Position numbers and translations under genes: made by a program. The notes under the pieces are model-generated. The model worked only from the letters and a program-made list of their open reading frames with translations. It made no database searches and had not been told where the DNA came from. From Gammaproteobacteria bacterium (lineage in GTDB: Bacteria; Pseudomonadota; Gammaproteobacteria; JAJPIJ01): DNA of 64,000 nucleotides. Of this stretch, positions 35,285 through 44,469 are shown piece after piece (position 1 is the stretch's first letter; each line of letters starts with the position of its first letter). The stretch is taken from positions 124,001 to 188,000 of the forward strand of contig JAJVIQ010000003.1 of the NCBI GenBank assembly GCA_022071965.1. The letters run 5' to 3'.

Positions 35285-35782
35285 CTACTCCCGCACCCAG
35301 CAGTCCTGCTGCGCGGAGGCGCGCCGCAGGCTGTCGATGTGCATCCGGGTGTCGGCGATCGTCCGGCCTTCCGAGTAGTTGTCGAGCCCGGTGTATCCCC
35401 ATACGTAAAATGCCTCGGGATAGACCAGGCCGAGCAGGCCGAGTGCGGCGTTGCGCGGATCGTCGTAGAAGTCCGGCTTGTAGTTGTAGGTGTACGGCGT
35501 CAGGCGCACGATCTGCTCGTAGATCTGCGCGCAGTCCGAGGTGGCCGGCTCCGGCCACTCGTGATACCGGGGGCCCACCACGAAATCCTGCAGCTTTCGC
35601 GCCTCGTTGCCGATCGCCCGCGCCACCGGATCGCCTGGCTGCGGCGGCTGCGCGTTGACCGGCATCACCGCTGCAATCATCCACGCCAGCAGCACCCTCC
35701 GGCGGGCCGGCGCGGCGACGCGGTCACGCGGCAGCGCGGGGCGCGCCTGCATGACATGATCTCGGGGCGGACGACGCGGCAT
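35285..35782 (-). CDS. Exported protein, unknown
   Basis: The 165-residue product has a long basic N terminus followed by a signal peptide core (LLAWMIAAVMPVNA, cleavage after about residue 44). The mature part holds two Cys residues (SDCAQIY and QDCWVRE) that could form a disulfide, and aromatic-rich segments (YTYNYKPDFYDD). A strong ribosome site, GGGGAG eight bases from the ATG, fixes the start at 35782. No known family is recognised. It converges with the PilZ gene. Confidence 0.7.
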   Translation of the reverse strand: MPRRPPRDHVMQARPALPRDRVAAPARRRVLLAWMIAAVMPVNAQPPQPGDPVARAIGNEARKLQDFVVGPRYHEWPEPATSDCAQIYEQIVRLTPYTYNYKPDFYDDPRNAALGLLGLVYPEAFYVWGYTGLDNYSEGRTIADTRMHIDSLRRASAQQDCWVRE

Positions 35783-35899
35783 CTGAATCTCCCCTGCGGG
35801 TTCCCTGTACGTCCGGGATATCGGCCGCGGCAGGCGGAGCCTTGAGTCATCGGCCCCGGGCGCGCATGCCCAACGCCGTCGGCTGCGGCCCGGGATGAC

Positions 35900-36931
35900 T
35901 CAGCACTGCCGTGGCCCCGCCCGTGCCGGCGTCGAGGCGAGCATGGCCCTGCACTCACCCTCCTCCACGATCAACCGCACGGCCTGCTCGATGGCCTCGG
36001 GGCGATCGAGGTGTATGTGGTGGCCGCTGCCGCCAATGACGAAGTGGTGACTGAGCGGCATGGCGGCAGCCAGGTCGCGCTGCAACTCCGGCCACACGGC
36101 TTCCATGGCATCGCCGCCGGCGCCCTCGGGCCATTCGCGATCCCCGCGCGTGAGCACGACCGCGGGCACGATCGGCATTGCCCCGGCTGCGGCCACCTGC
36201 TCGCCGCTGCGCACGAAGCTGCGGTACTCCAGGCGCAGCGCCCGCAACGTCTTCGGCTGCCGCATCAATGATTCCGCCAACGACCGCCATGGATCGGGGT
36301 AGTGCGCCGGGAGCGCGATGCTCGCGCCCCAACTGCTCCGACGCCGTGTACCCCGGTCGTACCTCTCCTGATAGTCACGCGGGAACCTGCGGTACTGATC
36401 CGGATGCGACGAGTCCACCAGCACCACGCCCGCTACCTCGCGGGGATGCCGCTTGGCGAACAGTTGTGCGACGTAACCGCCGAAGGAATGGCCGACGATG
36501 GCGAAGGGGGGTGCTTCCCCCGCGTGTTGCAGCATCGCCCGCAGCTCCGTGGTGAGCCGATCCACGGTGCGCGGCGCGGGCCCTGGATCACTCCAGCCGT
36601 AGCCGGCGCGATCGTAGCTGCAGACCCTGTATTCGTCCGCGAGCGCCGTCTGCACCGGCCGCCATTCCAGCGACAGGCCACCCAGTCCGGCCTCGAGGAC
36701 AACGGTCGGACTGCCCGCGCCGGTGCAATAGAGGTGCAGCCTGTGGCTGCCCAGATCGATCAGGCGGCCGGGAGGCGGTGGCAGAGAGTCGGGGCCCGCC
36801 TCCAGGGCAGCCTCTGAGGGATCCGTCGGTGGACTCCCCTCCTCGAACCCGGCGCGGGCCGTGCCGGCGTGCAGTACGAGCATCACAACGACCGCCGCCG
36901 TGCGTATCGCGTTCACCGCTGCCCTGGCCAT
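35900..36931 (-). CDS. Exported alpha/beta hydrolase
   Basis: The 343-residue protein has a signal peptide (about 1-27, ending GTARA) and a complete alpha/beta hydrolase fold: VVLEAGLGG, CSYDRAGYGWSDPG, the nucleophile elbow GHSFGG, an acidic residue near VVLTRGDREW and the late His in GGSGHHIHLD. It should hydrolyse an ester, amide or epoxide in the periplasm; the substrate is unknown. A GTG at 36943 is an alternative start. It ends about 115 bases after the upstream start of the exported 165-residue protein. Confidence 0.82.
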   Translation of the reverse strand: MARAAVNAIRTAAVVVMLVLHAGTARAGFEEGSPPTDPSEAALEAGPDSLPPPPGRLIDLGSHRLHLYCTGAGSPTVVLEAGLGGLSLEWRPVQTALADEYRVCSYDRAGYGWSDPGPAPRTVDRLTTELRAMLQHAGEAPPFAIVGHSFGGYVAQLFAKRHPREVAGVVLVDSSHPDQYRRFPRDYQERYDRGTRRRSSWGASIALPAHYPDPWRSLAESLMRQPKTLRALRLEYRSFVRSGEQVAAAGAMPIVPAVVLTRGDREWPEGAGGDAMEAVWPELQRDLAAAMPLSHHFVIGGSGHHIHLDRPEAIEQAVRLIVEEGECRAMLASTPARAGPRQC

Positions 36932-36997
36932 GCCCGCGCTCACGGCCGCCGTCGCACCCGAGTCGGCCTGCGGCGATCCGCGACTGATGTCAGAATA

Positions 36998-37028
36998 TTG
37001 CCGCCGGCAGCCTGAACAAGGCTATAAT
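36998..37028 (+). promoter_or_regulatory. Promoter of the 98-residue protein gene
   Basis: TTGCCG (36998-37003) and a perfect TATAAT (37023-37028) are 19 bases apart. The TATAAT contains the in-frame ATG at 37027, which means the coding sequence must begin at the next ATG, 37060. Confidence 0.5.
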
Positions 37029-37059
37029 GGCCGAAAAATCCGTTCAAAAGCGTGCGAAC

Positions 37060-37356
37060 ATGAGCCAAAGTATCAAGGTCGAGAGCAGCGGCACCGGCGG
37101 TGACCCGCTCGTCTTCACCGTGCAGGTCGAGGATGCGGGGGGACGCACCCGTCACCGTGTCACGCTCAGCGACGGGACGTACAAAAAGCTGACCGGCGGG
37201 CGCTACACCCAGGAGCAGTGCGTCGAGGCGGCCTTCCGGTTCCTGCTCGAGCGCGAATCGCGCAACGAGATCCTTCCCAGCTTCGATCTGAACGTCATTC
37301 ATTTGTATTTCCCTGATTTCGAGGAGGCGCTGCCGCGCTACCTGGTTCAGGGATAG
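37060..37356 (+). CDS. Small conserved-looking cytoplasmic protein, unknown
   Basis: The 98-residue protein is rich in beta strands in its first half (VFTVQVEDAGGRTRHRV) followed by helices with GRYTQEQCVEAAFRFLLERE and a C-terminal EEALPRYL. No signal peptide, membrane helix or catalytic motif is seen. I recall similar unnamed proteins in proteobacteria but cannot name a family. Its last 62 bases overlap the end of the gene on the other strand. The start is set by the promoter position. Confidence 0.7.
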   Translation: MSQSIKVESSGTGGDPLVFTVQVEDAGGRTRHRVTLSDGTYKKLTGGRYTQEQCVEAAFRFLLERESRNEILPSFDLNVIHLYFPDFEEALPRYLVQG

Positions 37357-38683
37357 GCGGGACGGCCGCCGGCGGCGGCTTGGTGGCGCGATAGACGATG
37401 CGCCATATCCGTCCGCTGACCGAATCGGCGACGTACAGCGAGCCGTCGGGTCCCTCGGCCAGCGCGGTTGGCCGATGTGCGGGCGTTGCCTCCTCCCCCG
37501 GCCGCGCCTTGCCGGCGAATCCGTCGGCGAACACCTCCCACTCATCGCCCACCGTGCCCTTGTCCATCGGCACGAAGACCACCTGGTACCCGCTGCGGCC
37601 GCCGCCCATCCGGTCGTAGGCGCCGTGGAAGGCGATGAACGCACCACCGCGATAGCGGCGGGGAAACTGGCTGCCGCGATAGAACAGCATGTCATTCGGG
37701 CCGTAGTGCGCCGGGAAGACCGCGGCCGGCTCAGGGTAGTCGCCACAGCGACCGACACGCATCCCGTCGCCGCCATACTCCGGCGCCAGGACGCGGCGGC
37801 GTTGTTGCGGATCGTAGTAGCAGTACGGCCAGCTGTAGCGCGCGCCGCGTGTGACGCGGAGCATCTCCTCGCCCGGAAGCTGGCTGCCCTGTTCAGCGGT
37901 GTAGAACTGCGGCCAGAGCTCGCTCAACTGGTCGCGGCCGTGCTGGACGATATACAGCTGCCGCTCCGTGGGCTGCCAGTCCATGGCCAGGGCGTGGCGT
38001 ATGCCGCTCGCATAGTGCTCGCCTTGCGCGAAGGTCTGCCCGGGGACGTCGGCCTGGAACCGCCATATCCCCGCGGACTGCTCGAGCTGCGGGCACGGGT
38101 CCTGCCCCGCGGCGCCGGGACTCCGATCGACCTCCTGGCAGGCGTTGGACGGGGCGCCCACGCTCACGAACATGCCGCCGGCGTCGTCGAACGCCAGCGT
38201 CTTGGAGGCGTGCGGCTCCGCGGCCGGCAGACCTTCGACGATAACCTCCGGGTTTCCGCTCGGCACGAGCGTGCCGTCAATCCGGTAACGAAGGATCGCC
38301 GTGTCCGTGCCGAGGTACAGGTACTCGCCGCGGGCCTCCAGGCCCACTCCGCCCCGGTCGCCGAACTGCTCGATCGTGTCGGCATGACCGTCGCCATCTT
38401 CGTCGCGCAGGGCAACGAGGCCGCCGATGCCCAGGCGACGATTGATCATGGCGCCGTAGACGTTGCCGTTGCCCGCGACCGCCAATCCCCGCAGGTTGGC
38501 GAAATAATCGGCCACCAGGACGGCGCAGAACCCCGGGGGCAGGGTCAGGCCGACATTCGCCGGGTCGCACTGGACCTTCTGCAGCGCCAGTTGTTCCGGC
38601 GAGGGTGGCGGCGCCTTGCGCTGACAGGCGGAGGTCGCCGCCACCGCCGCGAGCAGCAGGCCGCGCGCGGCGGTGCATGCCAT
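37295..38683 (-). CDS. PQQ-type sugar dehydrogenase-like lipoprotein
   Basis: The 462-residue product has a lipoprotein signal (MACTAARGLLLAAVAATSAC with the Cys at residue 20) and a six-bladed propeller of the soluble glucose/sorbosone dehydrogenase type, with LRGLAVAGNGNVY, GYRHALAMDW-like GIRHALAMDWQP, WPYCYYDPQ and AEGPDGSLYVADSVSGRIW. Such proteins oxidise sugars with PQQ in the periplasm, or act as binding propellers. No PQQ synthesis gene is in the window. The C-terminal 30 residues are Pro-rich and overlap antisense with the 98-residue gene. Confidence 0.78.
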   Translation of the reverse strand: MACTAARGLLLAAVAATSACQRKAPPPSPEQLALQKVQCDPANVGLTLPPGFCAVLVADYFANLRGLAVAGNGNVYGAMINRRLGIGGLVALRDEDGDGHADTIEQFGDRGGVGLEARGEYLYLGTDTAILRYRIDGTLVPSGNPEVIVEGLPAAEPHASKTLAFDDAGGMFVSVGAPSNACQEVDRSPGAAGQDPCPQLEQSAGIWRFQADVPGQTFAQGEHYASGIRHALAMDWQPTERQLYIVQHGRDQLSELWPQFYTAEQGSQLPGEEMLRVTRGARYSWPYCYYDPQQRRRVLAPEYGGDGMRVGRCGDYPEPAAVFPAHYGPNDMLFYRGSQFPRRYRGGAFIAFHGAYDRMGGGRSGYQVVFVPMDKGTVGDEWEVFADGFAGKARPGEEATPAHRPTALAEGPDGSLYVADSVSGRIWRIVYRATKPPPAAVPPIPEPGSAAAPPRNQGNTNE

Positions 38684-38925
38684 CCTCCGGGATCGGCGGC
38701 CGCCGTTACCGGCCTTCGCACCCCGCGGCGACGCGCCTCCCGGCAGGACACTTGCATGCTCGCCCATCATCATCACGCGGCCGACGGTACCGGACACTCG
38801 AAAGGGACCTTCAGGATATCAGCGAGTTCGACCGCTGCAACCCCGCCGGCGGAGGGCTGAACCGCGCCGCCTGTGACGGGTCCTACAAGAACAGTTGCCC
38901 TGCATTTACGCTAGAATACGAGCCC

Positions 38926-41097
38926 ATGAACCTCATAGCCGGACGTCATCATCAGGACGCGCCACCGCACAAATCCCGCGCCGGACGGGGCATGCTTGCC
39001 CTCCTCGGCGCCGCCACTCTCTACCTCTTTTTCGGCGCCGCTGCGGCGACAATGTCGCCGAGGGTGGAGCGCAGCGCATTGGTGCCGTCGGAGGCGCACG
39101 CGCGCGCCACGGAGCTGGTTCTGCACTTCATCGCCAATTATCACTACCGCAAGGTGGCGCTGGACGACGCCCTGTCGGTGCAGATACTCGAGCGCTACCT
39201 CGAGACGCTCGATCCGAACCGCAATTACTTCACGAGCGCGGACCTGGCGGAATTCCGCAAACGGGAAACGCAGTTCGACGATCTGCTCGAGGCGGGCCGG
39301 CTGCAGCCCGCGTTCGACATCTTCCTCACCCTCCGCGACCGCGTCGACGCACGCTCGCGATTCGCGCGCGCCGTGCTCGCCGGGCCGCTCGATTTCGGCG
39401 TCAAGGAGGAGTTCAATTTCGATCGCGCCAAGGCCCCCTGGGCCTCGGAGGCCGAGCTCGACGATTTCTGGCGCAAGCGGGTCAAGAACGACTATCTCAG
39501 CCTGAAGCTTGCCGGCAAGGCGGACGCGGAGATCCGCGACACGCTGGACAAGCGCTACGAGGACCTGGCGCGGCGCACCGATCAGCTCAAGGCCGACGAC
39601 GTCTTCGAGCTGTTCATCAATGCGTACCTGGCCTCCGTGGAGCCGCACACCTCCTACTTCTCGCCGCGGACCTCGGAGAATTTCCGGATACGCATGAGCC
39701 TCTCGCTCGAGGGCATCGGCGCGATCCTGCAATCGGACAACGAGTACACGCTGGTGAGGCAGGTCCTCAAAGGCGGCCCCGCCGACAAGAGCGGCGTGCT
39801 GCACGAGGACGACCGCATCATCGCCGTCGGGCAGGGCCTGAACGAACCGTTCGTGGACGTCATCGGCTGGCGCATCGACGACGTGGTGGATCTGATCCGC
39901 GGCAAGAAGGACTCGATCGTGCGCCTGCAGGTGCTCCCGAAGGGCATGCCCGCCAGCGCCAAGCCGAAGATCGTCACGCTCACCCGCAGCAGGATCGAGC
40001 TGGAGGACGAGGCGGCGAAGCAGTCGGTCATCGAGATCCCGAAGGGCGATAAGACGGTCAAGGTCGGCGTCATCAACCTGCCGACCTTCTACCAGGACTT
40101 CGAGGCCAGGGCCCGTGGCGACGAGGACTATCGCAGCACCACGCGCGACGTACGGCGCCTCATAGGCGACCTCGAAGGCAAGGGCGTGGAAGGGATCATC
40201 ATCGACCTGCGCGGCAACGGCGGCGGCTCGCTGACCGAGGCCACCGAGCTGACCGGCCTTTTCATCACCACCGGTCCGGTCGTGCAGGTGCGCAACTCCG
40301 ATGGAACGGTGCATATCGAGAGAGACACGGACCCGGAGGTCGCCTACGCGGGCCCGCTGGCCGTCCTCGTGGATCGCAACAGCGCCTCGGCGTCGGAGAT
40401 CTTCGCCGGCGCCATCCAGGACTACCGCCGTGGAGTCATCATCGGTGAGCCGACCTTCGGCAAGGGCACGGTGCAGAATCTCATCGATCTCGGCGAATAC
40501 GACAACGACAACGACGCGCAGCTCGGCCAGCTCAAGGCCACGATCGCGCAATTCTTCCGTGTGGCCGGCGACAGCACGCAACACCGCGGCGTGGTGCCGG
40601 ACATCACCTTCCCGACCGCCATGGGGGCCGATGACGAGGGGGAGCGCGCGCTGCCGAACGCGCTGCCCTGGGCGCGGATCGAAGCGGCGAACTACTCGCC
40701 GGCGCAGGCGCCGGTGGCGGAGTTCGCCAGGGCACGCTCCTTGCATCAGCAAAGACTCCAGAGCGACCGCGGCTTCCAGGTGCTGCTCGAGGAAGAGCGC
40801 GCCGTGCGCGAGGCGAGAGAGAAGACGACGCTGTCACTGCTGGAAAGCGTGCGCAAGCAGGAGCAGGCGCAGGCGGAGCGGGAGCAGAAGGCGCGCGAAG
40901 AGCGGTTCCGGGCGGCCACCGGCCAGGCGCCGCCCAAGGGCGAAGACTCCGAGGATGAACTGGGCGAGAAGAAACCCGACAACGCCACCGACCTCGTGCT
41001 CCAGGAGTCCGCGCGCATCCTCGACGATCTGGTCGTCCCCGGCACGATCGCCCAGCAGGCCAGCACCGCAGCGGGTCCCGCGCTGCCGGCGGAGTAA
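38926..41097 (+). CDS. prc: Carboxy-terminal processing protease Prc (Tsp)
   Basis: The 723-residue periplasmic protease has a signal/anchor region (about 20-45), a long N-terminal helical domain, a PDZ domain (about 250-340) and the S41 catalytic domain. The catalytic set matches E. coli Tsp in spacing: Ser488 (RNSASASE), Asp499 and Lys513 (GEPTFGKGTVQ). A charged helical C-terminal domain with repeated Glu/Lys/Arg follows. Prc trims lipoproteins and peptidoglycan hydrolases and removes ssrA-tagged proteins. A divergent promoter region of 242 bases separates it from the lipoprotein gene. Confidence 0.95.
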   Translation: MNLIAGRHHQDAPPHKSRAGRGMLALLGAATLYLFFGAAAATMSPRVERSALVPSEAHARATELVLHFIANYHYRKVALDDALSVQILERYLETLDPNRNYFTSADLAEFRKRETQFDDLLEAGRLQPAFDIFLTLRDRVDARSRFARAVLAGPLDFGVKEEFNFDRAKAPWASEAELDDFWRKRVKNDYLSLKLAGKADAEIRDTLDKRYEDLARRTDQLKADDVFELFINAYLASVEPHTSYFSPRTSENFRIRMSLSLEGIGAILQSDNEYTLVRQVLKGGPADKSGVLHEDDRIIAVGQGLNEPFVDVIGWRIDDVVDLIRGKKDSIVRLQVLPKGMPASAKPKIVTLTRSRIELEDEAAKQSVIEIPKGDKTVKVGVINLPTFYQDFEARARGDEDYRSTTRDVRRLIGDLEGKGVEGIIIDLRGNGGGSLTEATELTGLFITTGPVVQVRNSDGTVHIERDTDPEVAYAGPLAVLVDRNSASASEIFAGAIQDYRRGVIIGEPTFGKGTVQNLIDLGEYDNDNDAQLGQLKATIAQFFRVAGDSTQHRGVVPDITFPTAMGADDEGERALPNALPWARIEAANYSPAQAPVAEFARARSLHQQRLQSDRGFQVLLEEERAVREAREKTTLSLLESVRKQEQAQAEREQKAREERFRAATGQAPPKGEDSEDELGEKKPDNATDLVLQESARILDDLVVPGTIAQQASTAAGPALPAE

Positions 41098-41162
41098 TCG
41101 GCCCGCGGCACCCGCTTGGTCGTCGATCACCGCGCCGGCGCGGGTGGGCGGCGGGGCGCGGC

Positions 41163-42296
41163 GTGAAAGCGCAACTGCATCTGCAGTTCTCCTCCATCAA
41201 CGCGGGGAACGGCCTGTCCGAACCGGCGCCCCCAGGTGTACGCCTGGATAAGCTGATCAGCGCGGCACGGCATAACGAGGCCGCGTGGCGGCGGTTCCGC
41301 GCCCTCGAGCTGGCGCTGATGTCCGCAGACGGACTGGACGAGCTGCTGGATCTTCTGCTGGTGCAGGCACCCGTGGACATGGATTGGGATGCCGTCGATC
41401 TGCACCTGCTCGATGGCGACCACGAGGTGCGACGACTGCTGCACACCCGCGATCAGTCCGACGGCACGGCCGGCGTTCGGGTGCGCTGGCTGCGTGATGT
41501 CTCGCGGTGCGCTGCCGCGTCCGCCGCGCGCGGACCCCTGCCCAGGCTGGGACTATACCAGCCGGAACGCCACGAGGAGCTCTTCGCGCATCTCGCGGCG
41601 CCGCCGGCGAGCGTCGCGCTGCTGCCGCTGTCGCGCGGACGGCGCGGGCTCGGCACCTACGCCATCGGCAGCCGCGATCCCGATCGCTTTCATCACTCGC
41701 TTGCCACCGATTTCCTGCAGCACCTCGCCGCGGTCATCTCCGTCTGCGTGGAGACCGCCATCAATCGCGAACAGCTGCGGCACCTGGGCCTCACGGATGC
41801 CCTGACTGCCGTCGGCAACCGGCGCTACTTCGATCAGCGCCTCAATGAGGAGATGATGCGCGCACAGCGCGCGCGCGCATCGCTGGGCTGCCTGTTCGTG
41901 GACGTCGATCACTTCAAGGGGATCAACGATCGCTACGGTCACGCCGTCGGCGACGAGGTCCTGCAGACCATCGCGCAGCGGATCCGGTCGCAGCTGCGCG
42001 GGGCGGACGTCGTCGCGCGCTACGGCGGCGAGGAGTTCTCCGTGCTCCTGCCGCAGGCCGATCTCGCGCGCGCCGCCGATGTCGCCGAGCGCATACGCCG
42101 GGCGATCGCCGAGGCACCGATCGCGATCAGCGGTTCGATCGACCTGCTCGCCGTCACCGCCTCGATCGGGGTGGCGACCTGCATCGGGATCGATGGCGAC
42201 GCCGAAGGCCACGCGCGCCGGCTGCTGAGCGCGGCCGACACGGCGCTCTATCGGGCCAAGCAGCAGGGCCGCAATCGCGTCGAGCGGGCCAGGTAG
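41163..42296 (+). CDS. Diguanylate cyclase with a DUF484/GAF-like sensor
   Basis: The 377-residue soluble protein has an N-terminal DUF484-like sensory region (about 30-200, with ASVALLPLSRGRRGLG) and a GGDEF domain. The active site reads GGEEF (288-292), normal for active enzymes, and an inhibitory-site RxxD (RGAD) lies five residues before it, so product feedback is expected. FVDVDHFKGINDRYGH shows the metal/nucleotide residues. It probably makes c-di-GMP in response to an unknown cytoplasmic signal. GTG start; convergent with the aldo/keto reductase. Confidence 0.9.
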   Translation: MKAQLHLQFSSINAGNGLSEPAPPGVRLDKLISAARHNEAAWRRFRALELALMSADGLDELLDLLLVQAPVDMDWDAVDLHLLDGDHEVRRLLHTRDQSDGTAGVRVRWLRDVSRCAAASAARGPLPRLGLYQPERHEELFAHLAAPPASVALLPLSRGRRGLGTYAIGSRDPDRFHHSLATDFLQHLAAVISVCVETAINREQLRHLGLTDALTAVGNRRYFDQRLNEEMMRAQRARASLGCLFVDVDHFKGINDRYGHAVGDEVLQTIAQRIRSQLRGADVVARYGGEEFSVLLPQADLARAADVAERIRRAIAEAPIAISGSIDLLAVTASIGVATCIGIDGDAEGHARRLLSAADTALYRAKQQGRNRVERAR

Positions 42297-42314
42297 GGCG
42301 GCGGAAAACTCGCC

Positions 42315-43208
42315 TCAGCGTCGCGCCATCGCATCGAGACGCGCCAGATCCCCGCTGTCGAGCCGGATGCGGGTCGCCGCAAGGCTGTCGCAGATGCTCT
42401 GCACCCTGCTCGCCCCCGGTATGGGAAGGACGTGCTCGCCCTGTGCCAGCAGCCAGGCGAGCGCGATGCCGTACGGTGTACAGCCGTGCCTCGCGGCCAG
42501 CTCCTGCAACAAGGGCTGACGCGCCAGTTCGACGTGGCCGTGGTGGCCGCCCACGGGACTGTACGCGATGTAGGTGACGCCGAGCCGGCCGCAGAGCTCG
42601 ACGAAGCCGGAAGCGAGATCGCGCGCCGCCAGCAGATGGCAGCGGTTCTGCACCGAGACGATCTCGACGCGTTGCATCGCCGTCTGCAGCTGTCCGGCGT
42701 CGACGTTCGACAGGCCGATGCAACGGATCTTGCCTTCCTCGCGCAGCCGCGCCATCTCGCCCAGGGTGTCGGTGAACGGCACCTTCGGGTCCACCGCGTG
42801 CAGCTGATACAGATCGATGCAGGCCACGCCCAGATCCTCGAGGCTTTTCTCGCATGAGGCGCGGATAAATTCCGGCCGGCCATCCGTCTCCCAGCGCCCC
42901 TGGGGGCGCGTCAGGCCACCCTTGGTCGCGATCAACATCCTGTCGCGGATGCCGAGACGCCGCACACAGTCGCGGATCAGCCGTTCGTTGTGGCCGATCT
43001 CGCTGTTGTCGAGGCAATAGGCGTTGGCGGTGTCTATGAGCGTGCCCCCGCCTTCGGCGAAGGCACGGATCACCTCGCAGGCCTGCCCGGGGCCAGGGCG
43101 TCCTTCCAGCGACAGCGGCATCGCGCCGAGACCGATCGGATGCACGGTCGTGCCGGTGCGCCCGAGCCGGCGGCGCGCGGGGCTAGGCCTGTTGTCGTCT
43201 CCGGTCAT
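42315..43208 (-). CDS. Aldo/keto reductase
   Basis: The 297-residue NADPH-dependent TIM-barrel enzyme has the catalytic tetrad: Asp and Tyr in IDTANAYCLD, Lys in LIATKGG and His in LYQLHAVD, plus the nucleotide-binding SNVDAGQL and the late PIPGASR. Substrate unknown. It starts inside the last codons of avtA (26-base overlap), with GGGAG nine bases upstream of the chosen ATG, so it is translated together with avtA and the NYN gene. Confidence 0.87.
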   Translation of the reverse strand: MTGDDNRPSPARRRLGRTGTTVHPIGLGAMPLSLEGRPGPGQACEVIRAFAEGGGTLIDTANAYCLDNSEIGHNERLIRDCVRRLGIRDRMLIATKGGLTRPQGRWETDGRPEFIRASCEKSLEDLGVACIDLYQLHAVDPKVPFTDTLGEMARLREEGKIRCIGLSNVDAGQLQTAMQRVEIVSVQNRCHLLAARDLASGFVELCGRLGVTYIAYSPVGGHHGHVELARQPLLQELAARHGCTPYGIALAWLLAQGEHVLPIPGASRVQSICDSLAATRIRLDSGDLARLDAMARR

Positions 43209-44469
43209 GGGCATCGGCTCCCGAACAGATGGCGCGGACCTCATCGGCGATGATGGCCAGCCCGCGGCGCACGACGTCATCCTCGGGCGTGTAGCTCACG
43301 CGTATGCACTCGTGCCGGTGGGGCCATGCCTCGCGCAGACCGGGGAAGAAATGGTGCCCGGGCAGCACCACGACTCCCCGCGCCTTCAGCCGCTGATACA
43401 GCTCGGCGCTGGTGATCGGCAAATCCTCGAACCAGAGCCAGAGGAAGAAGGCGCCCTCGGGCCTGTGCACGCGGTAGCTGCAACCGGCAAAGAACTCCTC
43501 CACCCATCGCAGCGCGCGCCCGGCCTTGGCGCTGTAATAGGGATTGACCAGGTCGCGGCTGACGCGGAGTATTTCGCCGCTCTCGACCATCTGCCGCGCG
43601 AGCGCCGGCCCGACGCTGCCGGTCGACAGGTGCAGGATGGCGTTCATGCCGGTGAGCGCGTCGACCACCGGCTCGGCCGCGATCACCACGCCGGTGCGCA
43701 CGCCCGGCAGCCCGATCTTGGAGAGGCTCAGGCAGAGCACGACGTGCTCGTTCCACACCGGGCGCGCGGCGGTGAAGATGATGTCCGGGAATGGCGTGCC
43801 GTAGGCGCCGTCGATGATGAGCGGCACGTCCGCGCCGCGCGCGAGCGCGACCAGCGCGTCGATCTCCCCGTCGGTCAGCACGTTTCCGGTCGGATTGGTG
43901 GGTCGCGACACGCACATCGCGCCGATGTCGGGCTCCACACACAGACCCTTGAAGTCGACGTGGTACTTGAACTGGCCCCGGTCGAGCAGTTCGATCGCCG
44001 GGCGCCGCGCCACGAACATCCCGCCACTGAGACCCACGTCGGCATAGCCGATGTACTCGGGCGTCACCGGCAGCAGGATGTGCTGCACGGTGCCGTCAGC
44101 GCACGGCCCGGCGAACAAGTTGAACAACAAGAAGAAGGCGGACTGGCTGCCGTGGGTCAGCGCGACATTGCGCTGCGTGAGGCCCCAGCCGTATTCGCGA
44201 TTGAGCATCGCGACCAGCGCCGCGACGAACTCACGCTGCCCCTGCGGCGCGTCGTAGTTCCCGACCGTCTGGGCGAACAGGCGCGCATCCGAGGCGATCT
44301 GCAAGGCGCGTTGGCGAAACAACTCCTGCACCGCCGGGATGTGGCTGGGGTTGCCGCCGCCCAGCATCAGCACGTCGAGCGAGCCGTCGAGTGCGGAGCC
44401 GAGGTCCTCCATCAACTGCCGGGTGCCGGAACTGCCGCCGTAGCGGCGGCCGAAGTCCGTCAGCCTCAT
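43183..44469 (-). CDS. avtA: Valine--pyruvate aminotransferase AvtA
   Basis: The 428-residue fold-type I aminotransferase has the AvtA signature: GGSSGTRQLMEDLG at the start, VLMLGGGNPSHIPAVQ, RPTNPTGNVLTD, and LSLSKIGLPGVRTG with PLP-binding Lys251. It interconverts valine/pyruvate and 2-ketoisovalerate/alanine. Its ATG overlaps the stop of the NYN gene (ATGA). The pairing with an RNA-binding-type protein is unexpected and is noted separately. Confidence 0.9.
   Translation of the reverse strand: MRLTDFGRRYGGSSGTRQLMEDLGSALDGSLDVLMLGGGNPSHIPAVQELFRQRALQIASDARLFAQTVGNYDAPQGQREFVAALVAMLNREYGWGLTQRNVALTHGSQSAFFLLFNLFAGPCADGTVQHILLPVTPEYIGYADVGLSGGMFVARRPAIELLDRGQFKYHVDFKGLCVEPDIGAMCVSRPTNPTGNVLTDGEIDALVALARGADVPLIIDGAYGTPFPDIIFTAARPVWNEHVVLCLSLSKIGLPGVRTGVVIAAEPVVDALTGMNAILHLSTGSVGPALARQMVESGEILRVSRDLVNPYYSAKAGRALRWVEEFFAGCSYRVHRPEGAFFLWLWFEDLPITSAELYQRLKARGVVVLPGHHFFPGLREAWPHRHECIRVSYTPEDDVVRRGLAIIADEVRAICSGADAHDRRRQQA

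Noticed and set aside
38912-38917. TAGAAT as a prc promoter with TTGCCC upstream
   Set aside because: The two hexamers are only 11 bases apart, too close for a sigma-70 promoter.
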